Shown here piece by piece: positions 41,330 through 48,526 of a stretch of 64,000 nucleotides of DNA. The notes beneath the pieces are model-generated. The model did not search any database, was not told the DNA's origin, and saw only the letters and a program-made list of their open reading frames with translations. The translations under genes were made by a program, and so were the position numbers. The stretch lies in the NCBI GenBank assembly GCA_964528085.1, contig CAZGRE010000001.1, positions 16,834 to 80,833 on the forward strand, written 5' to 3'. This stretch comes from B2-G16 sp964528085 (GTDB lineage Bacteria; Bipolaricaulota; Bipolaricaulia; UBA7950; UBA9294). Position 1 is the first letter of the stretch, and each line of letters begins with the position of its first letter.

Positions 41330-42087
41330 TCCCCGTCCTCGTCATAGCCTGCGCCCTCGCACTCCTATTCATCCCGCAAGACAAGGAGGGGGGGAGGAAG
41401 GAACCGGCCACCGCCGCGAGGATCGTCCTTTACGGATACACCACCGATGGGAGGATCTCCTGGGAGATCGCCGCTGAAGAGGGGAGGATCGAACGGGATG
41501 AGGAGGACCTATCCGATGTGACGATCCGCTTCCCCCAGGAAGACGGGGAGGACCTTTTGATCAGCGCCGCCTCCTTAATCCAGCGGGGGAGGATCCGTAC
41601 GCTCAGCGGTGAGGTCAGAATAAAACGGGGGGATACCTTTGAGATGAGCACCGACTCCCTCGACTGGAACGATGAAACCTCCACGTTAAGCGCAGACCGG
41701 ATAAACCTCGTATACGGAAAGATCGAGGTCGTCGGAGGGGGGTTCCTCTATGACTTGAAATCACAACTCGTCTCCCTTTCAAACGGCCTGGAAGGGAAGA
41801 TCGCACGCGAAGAGCCGATCTTTATCTCGGCCGAGTGCGCCGAGGAGGAAAACGGGAGGATCGTCATCGCGGGGAACGTCGCCCTCGAATCGGGAAAGAA
41901 GAGTTATCGCTGCGACAGGCTCGAATCGGATAGGGAGGGGAAGATCATAACGCTCAGCGGATCGGTGGCCGCGTACCTTCCAGAGGGGGAGCTGACCGGA
42001 GAGAGGTTGGTGATCGGGCCGGATGGGATATCGGTGAGCGGATCGGTGAGGCTCGATCTCAAGCTTAAGGGGGAGAATGGCGCTTGA
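41308..42087 (+). CDS. lptC: LptC/OstA-like lipopolysaccharide export protein
   Basis: A 259-residue protein with an N-terminal signal anchor (ILIPVLVIACALALLFIP). The beta-rich periplasmic part has alternating blocks of the OstA/LptC type (WEIAAEEGRIERDEEDLSDV, LISAASLIQRGRIRTLSGEV, LSADRINLVYGKIEVVGGGF). The second half repeats the pattern, resembling an LptA-like domain fused to LptC. It would bridge lipid transport from the inner membrane. The start ATG 41308 lies within the end of pyrG; it overlaps lptB by 11 bp. Confidence 0.75.
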   Translation: MSKAKILIPVLVIACALALLFIPQDKEGGRKEPATAARIVLYGYTTDGRISWEIAAEEGRIERDEEDLSDVTIRFPQEDGEDLLISAASLIQRGRIRTLSGEVRIKRGDTFEMSTDSLDWNDETSTLSADRINLVYGKIEVVGGGFLYDLKSQLVSLSNGLEGKIAREEPIFISAECAEEENGRIVIAGNVALESGKKSYRCDRLESDREGKIITLSGSVAAYLPEGELTGERLVIGPDGISVSGSVRLDLKLKGENGA

Positions 42088-42793
42088 AGGGAAGGGGCTC
42101 GTGAAGCGGTACGATCGGAGGCCGGTCGTCGATCGGCTTTCGTTCTCGGCCGAGCCGGGGAGGATCACCGGTCTCCTCGGACCGAACGGAGCCGGGAAGA
42201 CGACGACCTTCTACCTGGTGATCGGGTTCATCGCCGCAGATGAAGGGAGCGTCTGGTTCGATGGGAGGGATATCTCGCGGCTCCCGTTCTACCGGCGGGC
42301 GAGGCTCGGGATCGGCTATCTCCCGCAAGAGCCCTCCGTGTTCACGCGCGCCACCGTCAACGAGAACCTTGACATGGCCCTCGAATGGGGAGGGACCGAA
42401 GCGGACCGCCGCTCCCGTCGGGAGGAGCTCCTCGCCGAGCTCGGGTTGGCCGACCTCCGCCACCGATCGGCCGGGACCCTCTCCTCCGGGGAGAGACGGC
42501 GGCTAGAGATCGCCCGCGCCCTCGCCGCCTCACCGCGCTACATCCTCCTCGACGAGCCGTTCTCCGGAATCGATCCGATCTCCATCGCCGATCTGAAACG
42601 GGAGATCATCTCGCTCAAGGAGCGGAAGATCGGGGTGATCATCACCGACCACAACGTACGCGATACGCTGTCGATCACCGATTTCTCCTACCTGATCGAC
42701 AAAGGGAGGCTGATCGCCTCTGGAACATCGGATGAGATCCTCACCGATCCGCTCGCCCGCCGGGTCTACCTCGGTGAGGAGTTCACCCCTTAG
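42077..42793 (+). CDS. lptB: LPS export ABC transporter ATP-binding protein LptB
   Basis: A 238-residue ATPase with Walker A GPNGAGKTTTFY, signature TLSSGERRRLEIARAL, Walker B YILLDEPFSGIDP and the LptB-typical GVIITDHNVRDTLSITDFSYLI. It pairs with LptC just upstream and with LptFG, not in this window. It supports an LPS-like lipid transport route to an outer membrane. ATG 42077 is behind GGGGGAG. Confidence 0.92.
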   Translation: MALEGKGLVKRYDRRPVVDRLSFSAEPGRITGLLGPNGAGKTTTFYLVIGFIAADEGSVWFDGRDISRLPFYRRARLGIGYLPQEPSVFTRATVNENLDMALEWGGTEADRRSRREELLAELGLADLRHRSAGTLSSGERRRLEIARALAASPRYILLDEPFSGIDPISIADLKREIISLKERKIGVIITDHNVRDTLSITDFSYLIDKGRLIASGTSDEILTDPLARRVYLGEEFTP

Positions 42794-43559
42794 CCTCCCT
42801 CCAGTAGAGCCGCCGCCGCCAGATGAAGATCGAAAACGCGATGATGAAAACCCCGCTTATGACGTGAGCAGCGCGAACCGGACCGAGCCAGAGGCTGTCC
42901 CCGCGGGTGAGGCTGACGATCGAGCGGGCGACGGCGTAGAGGATGAAGTACATGGCGGTGGAGAAGCCGTCCTTGTACCCACGCTTCCTGATCGACCACA
43001 GATACCCAAAAATCATGAGATTTAGTAGCATTTCGTATATCATCGACGGATGGGTCGCCGCCCCGGGATAGGCCATCCCCGCCGGTGAATCAGGGGGGAA
43101 GTGGATCCCCCACGGGAGGGTCGTCGGCGTCCCGTAGGCGTCACCGTTCATCAGGTTCCCGATCCTCCCGATCGCTTGACCGAGGATCAGGCTCGGGGCA
43201 AGGGAATCGGTCAGGGCCCAGAACCGGACCTTCTTCAACCGCGAAAAGAGGTAGACGGTGAGGGCCCCGGCGAGGACCCCACCGTGAATGGCGAGCCCCC
43301 CCTCCCAAACCTTCAAGATATCGAGGGGATGCGCCCCATAGTAGTCGAAGCGGAACGCGACGTAATAGAGGCGAGCCCCGACGATGGCGATCGGAATCGT
43401 CCACAGGACGAGATCGAGGAGGTCGTCGCGCGAGAGCGCGATCCCCTTCCGGCGGACCTCTGCGGCCAAGAGAAAGAACCCGATCACGAATGCGATCACA
43501 TACATCAGCCCGTAGTAGCGGATCGTGAGCGGACCGATCTGAACCAATACAGGGTGCAT
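42783..43559 (-). CDS. lgt: Prolipoprotein diacylglyceryl transferase
   Basis: This 258-residue, multi-span enzyme adds diacylglycerol to the lipobox cysteine. Signature: RIGNLMNGDAYGTPTTLPWG following GQAIG, with GGLAIHGGVLAG earlier and the essential His-Gly region visible. Start MHPVLVQIGPLTIRYYGLMY with GGGAGG upstream. It diverges from lnt, so the first and last enzymes of lipoprotein maturation are head to head. The 3' end overlaps that of lptB by 11 bp. Confidence 0.95.
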   Translation of the reverse strand: MHPVLVQIGPLTIRYYGLMYVIAFVIGFFLLAAEVRRKGIALSRDDLLDLVLWTIPIAIVGARLYYVAFRFDYYGAHPLDILKVWEGGLAIHGGVLAGALTVYLFSRLKKVRFWALTDSLAPSLILGQAIGRIGNLMNGDAYGTPTTLPWGIHFPPDSPAGMAYPGAATHPSMIYEMLLNLMIFGYLWSIRKRGYKDGFSTAMYFILYAVARSIVSLTRGDSLWLGPVRAAHVISGVFIIAFSIFIWRRRLYWREAKG

Positions 43560-43578
43560 CGATACCTCCCTTATCCGA

Positions 43579-43584
43579 TATGAT
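43579..43584 (+). promoter_or_regulatory. -10 box immediately before lnt
   Basis: TATGAT lies 8 bases upstream of the lnt ATG, so a transcript from it would start at about 43591 and be leaderless. The -35 region is poor. Confidence 0.4.
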
Positions 43585-43592
43585 CGGAGTAT

Positions 43593-45047
43593 ATGAACAA
43601 GGTCCTTCCGCGCAAACCGATCCTCGCCGTCTCCTCCGGGATCCTAACAGCGCTCGCCATGCCCGGATTCGGGGGATGGCCGTTGATCTTCGTCGCCCTC
43701 GTCCCGCTCCTGTACGCGCTCGATGGGAAGGGGAGATTCCTGAGCACCTCCCTCTTCGCAGGGGCGTTCCTCGCGATCGATCTGCGCTGGCTCCTCACCC
43801 TACAGCGATTCAGCCCGCTCGTCATCCCCGGATTCATCCTGTTGATCGGATACCTCTCCGTCCTCTTCGCCGTGGGTAGCTTCATCCTTAAGGGCCGATT
43901 CAAAGGGGGTCATTTCATAATAGCGATGGGAGTCTGGTTCTCCTTCTTCGAATACCTACGCACCATCGGTCCGCTGGGGATCGGCTTTCCCTCCATCTAC
44001 CACTCCCTCTACCGCGTCCCGGCCCTGATCCAAGCCGCATCCTACCTCGGGCCGTGGCCGATAAGCGGCCTCCTCGCCGCCGTCAACGCCTCCTTCTACC
44101 TCGCGCTCAAGAAACGGAGGGTCGGATATGCCCTGACCGGGGCCGCATTGATCGGAGCGATGGCGGCGTTCTCCCTCATCCCGATCGACGAAGGAGGGGC
44201 CCCGATGATGGTGGCCGTCGTCTCATCGAACGTCGAACAGGAAGAGAAGCTCGATTCCGCCAACCTCGCGCGGCTGAGCGATCGTTACCTGAAGCTCGGG
44301 GAGAGGGCCGTCGCAGTCGGGGCCGATCTGATCGTCTTTCCCGAATCGATCCTCCCGGCGTACATCCTGCGCGAGAAGGGCCTCTCCTCGCAGTTTGAAC
44401 GGCTTGCGGAGGATTCCGGGGGAGAGGTCCTCCTCGGAACCGGCGATTACCGGAACGGACGGATCTACAACAGCGTCGCCCTGTTCTCCCCAACCCCGGG
44501 GTCGGTGGAGACCTACGACATGGTCCGTCCCGTCCCGTTCGGGGAGTACATCCCCGCTCGGCGGATCTGGGAGAAAATCGGCCTGAAACCCCTCGTCGAC
44601 TCCTTCCTCCCCCAAGACCTCTCCCGGGGGGAGGGGTACACCCCGCTTGAGGGGATCGGGACCCCGATCTGCTTCGAATCGACGTTTCCCGGACCGTCCC
44701 GCCGGTTCGTGTTGAGCGGGGCGACCCTAATCGTCACCGTGACGAACGACGCCTGGTTTACGGTAAGCTCCGAGCTCGCAGCCCACTTCGCCGCCGCCGT
44801 CTTCCGCGCGGTGGAGAACCGCCGCTTCACGATCCAGGCGGCTAACGGAGGGATATCGGGGATCATCGACCCCAGGGGGAGGATCATCGGATCGACACGC
44901 TCGGAGGGGGTGTTGATCGGGGAGGTCGTCCGCCGGGATGACGTCTCTCCCTATTCGAGGTGGGGGGATCTCCCGTTTCTGATCATCGTCGGAGTCGGGA
45001 TCGTCTCGATCACCGCTTCGAAGATCAAAAAGAGGGACGGGGGATGA
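43593..45047 (+). CDS. lnt: Apolipoprotein N-acyltransferase, catalytic Lys replaced
   Basis: A 484-residue protein with an N-terminal membrane domain (about eight spans to residue 200) and a nitrilase-like domain. The expected triad is Glu-Lys-Cys. Glu251 (VFPES) and Cys360 (GTPICFES) are present. The segment normally Y-x-K-x-H-LVPFGE reads YDMVRPVPFGEYIP, which puts Met310 where the catalytic Lys belongs. The essential FGEY and NDAWF are kept. It may be inactive, altered, or use another residue. No Shine-Dalgarno sequence. A hairpin overlaps its stop codon. Confidence 0.88.
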   Translation: MNKVLPRKPILAVSSGILTALAMPGFGGWPLIFVALVPLLYALDGKGRFLSTSLFAGAFLAIDLRWLLTLQRFSPLVIPGFILLIGYLSVLFAVGSFILKGRFKGGHFIIAMGVWFSFFEYLRTIGPLGIGFPSIYHSLYRVPALIQAASYLGPWPISGLLAAVNASFYLALKKRRVGYALTGAALIGAMAAFSLIPIDEGGAPMMVAVVSSNVEQEEKLDSANLARLSDRYLKLGERAVAVGADLIVFPESILPAYILREKGLSSQFERLAEDSGGEVLLGTGDYRNGRIYNSVALFSPTPGSVETYDMVRPVPFGEYIPARRIWEKIGLKPLVDSFLPQDLSRGEGYTPLEGIGTPICFESTFPGPSRRFVLSGATLIVTVTNDAWFTVSSELAAHFAAAVFRAVENRRFTIQAANGGISGIIDPRGRIIGSTRSEGVLIGEVVRRDDVSPYSRWGDLPFLIIVGVGIVSITASKIKKRDGG

Positions 45048-45058
45048 ACCCCCGTCCC
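45034..45058. terminator. Hairpin over the lnt stop codon
   Basis: GGGACGGGGG / CCCCCGTCCC, 10 perfect pairs with an ATGAA loop that includes part of the stop codon. There is no T run on either side. It sits between convergent lnt and the PKD lipoprotein gene. Confidence 0.5.
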
Positions 45059-45074
45059 CGAGATGAGATCGCTC

Positions 45075-46400
45075 TTAACGTTCCGCTGCCGGTGAGACGT
45101 TGCTCCCGCTCCCGGTCTCGGTCAGCTGGGTGACCGTGCCCGTGGCGAACTCCACCTTGTAGATCTGGATATCCCCCGCACCGTCGTCGCGGACGAAGAC
45201 GATCCCGCTGTCGTCCTCGAGCCAGTAGGGACAGTACTCATCCTCGTCCGTCGTAATGTTCGGGTTCGGCGCGCCGAATTCGTCGTCGATGTAGTCCTCC
45301 AGCGTCTTGGCAGTCGCTGCATCGACATCATAGATGTAGATGTCAATGATCCCGCCCGCGGTCCGCTCGGCGGAGAACGCGATATGCTCCCCGTCAGGAG
45401 ACCAGACCGGCCGCGAGATACCCGCGCCGGGAGGAAGATCGAGCGCGGTCCCGAGCCCGGCCAGGGCCGGTGATGCGTCCCCATCGCGCCCCGGCCCGTC
45501 GTAGAGCTCGACCGCTGCACTGAGACCATCGTCCCAGAGCCAGATCGAGCTTCCACCGGTGGCGGTCTTATCCGAGACGAACAGGATGTCATCGTTCACC
45601 GGCGAGTAGGCAGGGGCGATCGCCCATGACGGGGACTGCGAGGTCAGCTTCGTCTGGGGCGTCCCGTCCGCGGCCATCGTGTAGATCTCCCATGTCGTGG
45701 AGGAGGGGGTCTGGGCGGCGTTCGACGCGTAGGCGATCATGCTCGCATCCGCCGACCAGCTCGGCTGAATCTGGTTGGAAGCGGCCTGAGTCGTCAGCTG
45801 GGTCGGGCTCAGCCCCTCCACCGTCATCGTCCAGATGTTCCAGCTCGTCCCATCCTCGGCCGAAAAGGCGATCTTATCGCGCGTTATCCGGACGAGATCA
45901 GGGAAGAGCTCGTCATCAGCCGTGTTGTAGACCGCCGCCTCCTCGGTCCCGTCCGCCTTCATCCGATAGATGTCGTAATCGGCAAGCCGGTTCGCAGCGA
46001 ACGCGATCATGACCGGACCGATCGTCACCGTCTTGTTCGTCATCCCGATCCGGCCGTCGTTGTCGGTGACGGTCAGGACGACCTGATACGTCCCCTCCTC
46101 GGTGTACTCGTGGGTGATCAATACGGAGACGTCATCCCCAGTTTCATGATCCGAGCCATCACCGAAGTCAAGGTCGAAGCTCGCTATCTCCCCGTCCGGA
46201 TCGGCAGAATCGCTTATATCGAACGTGACCGTCACCGGCGCCTCGGTATCGCCCCCATTATCGATCCACAGAATGGCGATAGGCGCCTGTCCGAAAAAGC
46301 CTCGACACGCAGCGAGCCCAACCGACAAGATCGCTAACAGGCCGATCACTGCTACGAGCCTTCCCCTCCCCGTTCGGGGAGCCCTCGTCAAGGCAGACAT
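45075..46400 (-). CDS. Lipoprotein with PKD domain and TolB-like beta-propeller repeats
   Basis: A 441-residue exported protein with a lipobox (LLAILSVGLAAC, Cys about 32). Residues 40-125 are a PKD domain (DSADPDGEIASFDLDFGDGS, HEYTEEGTYQVVLTVTDNDG). Residues 130-430 hold PD40/TolB-like propeller blades (IAFAANRLADYDIYRMKADG, PSWSADASMIAYASNAAQ, PVWSPDGEHIAFSAE). It is likely anchored to the envelope and may bind glycans or proteins; no enzyme is evident. AAGGAGG precedes the ATG. It is monocistronic, facing lnt. Confidence 0.85.
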   Translation of the reverse strand: MSALTRAPRTGRGRLVAVIGLLAILSVGLAACRGFFGQAPIAILWIDNGGDTEAPVTVTFDISDSADPDGEIASFDLDFGDGSDHETGDDVSVLITHEYTEEGTYQVVLTVTDNDGRIGMTNKTVTIGPVMIAFAANRLADYDIYRMKADGTEEAAVYNTADDELFPDLVRITRDKIAFSAEDGTSWNIWTMTVEGLSPTQLTTQAASNQIQPSWSADASMIAYASNAAQTPSSTTWEIYTMAADGTPQTKLTSQSPSWAIAPAYSPVNDDILFVSDKTATGGSSIWLWDDGLSAAVELYDGPGRDGDASPALAGLGTALDLPPGAGISRPVWSPDGEHIAFSAERTAGGIIDIYIYDVDAATAKTLEDYIDDEFGAPNPNITTDEDEYCPYWLEDDSGIVFVRDDGAGDIQIYKVEFATGTVTQLTETGSGSNVSPAAER

Positions 46401-46571
46401 CCCGTTGACCTCCTTAAAAACCGTTTCTTCCCAGGATTCACAATAACCATCCGGATCAGTCTAGCCCGATCTCCCCCTCTTCCGGCGGGACGTCCGACAA
46501 CCGAGGGGAGCGGGTTCGTCCGCAACGGAGGTGATCGATGTCGAAGCCGAAACCACCCGTGCGAAAGCGTG

Positions 46572-46577
46572 TATATT
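46572..46577 (+). promoter_or_regulatory. -10-like box upstream of the ECF sigma gene
   Basis: TATATT lies 26 bases before GTG 46603, with GAGGAGG (46585-46591) between. About 17 bp upstream is GCCGAAACC, which could be an ECF-type -35 (AAC core). Autoregulation is a guess. Confidence 0.3.
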
Positions 46578-46602
46578 AGTCACCGAGGAGGCAAACGGTA
46601 GC

Positions 46603-47154
46603 GTGTATCGCGGACAAGACGAGGTGAGCCTGTTGCGCGCTTCACTGAACGGAGAGACGGAGGCTTGGGGTGAGATAGTTTCACGGTATAAGGACGCCGT
46701 GTTCGGGCTCTGCCTCGGCTTTCTGCGGAACAGGGCGGATGCCGAGGATGTGACCCATGACGCGTTCATCCGCGCCTACGACAACCTTCGCCGTTACCGG
46801 CTGGAGAAGCGGTTCTCGACGTGGATCTTCACCATCGCGGCGAACCTGTGCCGGAACCGGCTCAGATACAGGCGGAACCACCCGGTCGTCGAGTCTCCCC
46901 CGAACCTCGCCGGGGGGAAGGACCCGGCAACGATCGTCGAGCACGAGGACCGCTGGCAGCGGATCCGGGAGGGGCTGAGTCGACTTCCGCACAGCTATCG
47001 TGCCCCCCTCGTCCTTCGGTTCTACAACGACCTCTCCTATCGAGAGATAGGCGAGATCCTCTCCATCCCTGAAGGGACGGTGAAAACGAGGATTCATCGG
47101 GGGAAGGCGCTTCTAAGGAAAGAGGTTGAGAGGGAAGTGATCGGAGATGCTTGA
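46603..47154 (+). CDS. ECF-type RNA polymerase sigma factor
   Basis: A sigma-70 family protein of about 183 residues. Region 2: EIVSRYKDAVFGLCLGFLRN, then DAEDVTHDAFIRAYDNL; region 4: LSYREIGEILSIPEGTVKTR with IHRGKALLRKEV. No region 3, as usual for ECF factors. GTG 46603 has GAGGAGG 11 bases upstream and matches where family members begin; the frame also opens at GTG 46531. The next gene overlaps by 8 bp and encodes a membrane protein, so a sigma/anti-sigma pair is likely. Confidence 0.9.
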   Translation: MYRGQDEVSLLRASLNGETEAWGEIVSRYKDAVFGLCLGFLRNRADAEDVTHDAFIRAYDNLRRYRLEKRFSTWIFTIAANLCRNRLRYRRNHPVVESPPNLAGGKDPATIVEHEDRWQRIREGLSRLPHSYRAPLVLRFYNDLSYREIGEILSIPEGTVKTRIHRGKALLRKEVEREVIGDA

Positions 47155-47725
47155 GGACAAGTTCGACAAATTGCTGAGGGATGCGTTGCATGACGAGGTG
47201 AAAGGGGCGGCTGAATCCTTCTCCGGGCTCGAGATGCAGATCGTCTCCGAGCTCGAAGGGAGGCTCCCCCGGCTGACTGTGAGCGACTGGCTAAAGGGGC
47301 TGCTCGCCCCCACGCGGGCCGGTCGGATCGGCCAGCTCGCCGTAATCGGGGCGACCGCCGCCGCATTCCTCTTCCTCGGGGTCTTCCTCGCCCACGAGAC
47401 TCCCCTGTTGCCGAGAACGGAGCGGTCGGCCCCTTCGTTGACTGCATCGGCTAACCGGGAGGTCCTGTTCGTCGTCCCGGCGCTCGACGCGGAGAACGTC
47501 GCCGTGCTTGGGGATTTCAACGGATGGGAGGCAACCCCCCTCTCCGATGATAACCACGATGGGATATGGACTGTTTCCATCCCCCTCTCCCCCGGCCGCT
47601 ACGAATACGCATTCATCATCGACGGCCGCTGGTGGGGGCAGGACCCGCTCGCTGACGAGTACGTGCGCACCTTCGGCCAATACAGCTCGGTCCGATATAT
47701 AGGAGGAGGGGGTGACGGTGCATGA
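47147..47725 (+). CDS. Membrane protein with extracytoplasmic CBM48-like domain, candidate anti-sigma
   Basis: A 192-residue protein. Residues 1-60 are cytoplasmic and charged (MLEDKFDKLLRDALHDEVKG), with no HxxxCxxC zinc motif. One membrane span follows at about 62-83 (LAVIGATAAAFLFLGVFLAH). Residues 105-187 resemble an isoamylase N/AMPK glycogen-binding module: AVLGDFNGWEATPLSDDNHD, GIWTVSIPLSPGRYEYAFII and DGRWWGQDP. Overlap with the sigma gene suggests it holds and releases the sigma factor in response to a glycan or envelope cue; this is inference. Confidence 0.75.
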   Translation: MLEDKFDKLLRDALHDEVKGAAESFSGLEMQIVSELEGRLPRLTVSDWLKGLLAPTRAGRIGQLAVIGATAAAFLFLGVFLAHETPLLPRTERSAPSLTASANREVLFVVPALDAENVAVLGDFNGWEATPLSDDNHDGIWTVSIPLSPGRYEYAFIIDGRWWGQDPLADEYVRTFGQYSSVRYIGGGGDGA

Positions 47726-48495
47726 TCGGATTTAGACGGAAGCTGACCCTGTTCGCCCTCCTCGCCGGCCTTCTTGCAGGTGCAGCGGCCTTCGGGTACG
47801 CCGCCCCCACTATCGGCGATTTCAGCCGCGCCCTCTCCGCCCTCCCGGTAAAATCCGGGGATCGGATCCTCGCAGCGATCGAGGAGGGCCTAACTCAGCC
47901 CGGTTTCCCCGCGGAGGGGATCCTTCAATTGATCGAGGTTCTCGCCGTAACGCCGGGGAGCATCGAGGAGAAGGAAGGTATCCTCATCCTCGTAACGCGA
48001 ACGATAGAGGAGGGCCTCCCCGTCGATGGGATCCTCGCCAAGGGGTTCGACCTGACCGCCGCCCTCGGTGAGGGGCTCCCGATAGAGGGGATCGTCCTCG
48101 AGGCGCTCAAAGGGTTTGCACAACGAGCCCCCCTCCCGGCGATCGAGTACGGCATCTCGCGGCGGCTCATCCTACTCCGAGCGGTCCGCGACCTTCTCTT
48201 CGAAAAGGAGATCTTCAGCGTCCCGCCCGGAGCCCCGCAGACAACCCCAACAGCCCTCCCTGCGGCGCGGTTCAACGAACTTCTGCTTCAGATTTCAGAT
48301 GCAGTGAGCGATTATCTCGATGGAGGGGGGAGCCCGTTCGAAGGGGAGGTCCTACTCGAACAGGTGACCGATCGTCTGACGCGGCTCCCAGAGGAGGTAA
48401 TACCGGGGAGCGACGTCGAGCTCGTCCTTGACAGGATCACAGCCGCCGATCTGACGGGGGTCGCGCTCGCCGCGCTCTCTCAACCGGCGGAGTGA
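47722..48495 (+). CDS. Exported protein of unknown function with internal repeats
   Basis: A 257-residue product not recognised. It has a signal peptide (LTLFALLAGLLAGAAAFGYA), and the mature part is helical. A motif EGL-x-x-x-GI/FP-x-x-GI recurs three times (EEGLTQPGFPAEGILQLIEV, EEGLPVDGILAKGFDLTAA, GEGLPIEGIVLEALKGF) near residues 53-130. The second half contains a Pro/Thr-rich break (SVPPGAPQTTPTALPA) and more helix. It overlaps the CBM48 gene (ATGA) and precedes a PKD protein, so it belongs to the sigma-factor operon and may be an envelope component it controls. Confidence 0.7.
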   Translation: MIGFRRKLTLFALLAGLLAGAAAFGYAAPTIGDFSRALSALPVKSGDRILAAIEEGLTQPGFPAEGILQLIEVLAVTPGSIEEKEGILILVTRTIEEGLPVDGILAKGFDLTAALGEGLPIEGIVLEALKGFAQRAPLPAIEYGISRRLILLRAVRDLLFEKEIFSVPPGAPQTTPTALPAARFNELLLQISDAVSDYLDGGGSPFEGEVLLEQVTDRLTRLPEEVIPGSDVELVLDRITAADLTGVALAALSQPAE

Positions 48496-48526
48496 ATCGA
48501 TCGTTAAACGTGAAAAGGAGGCTAGC

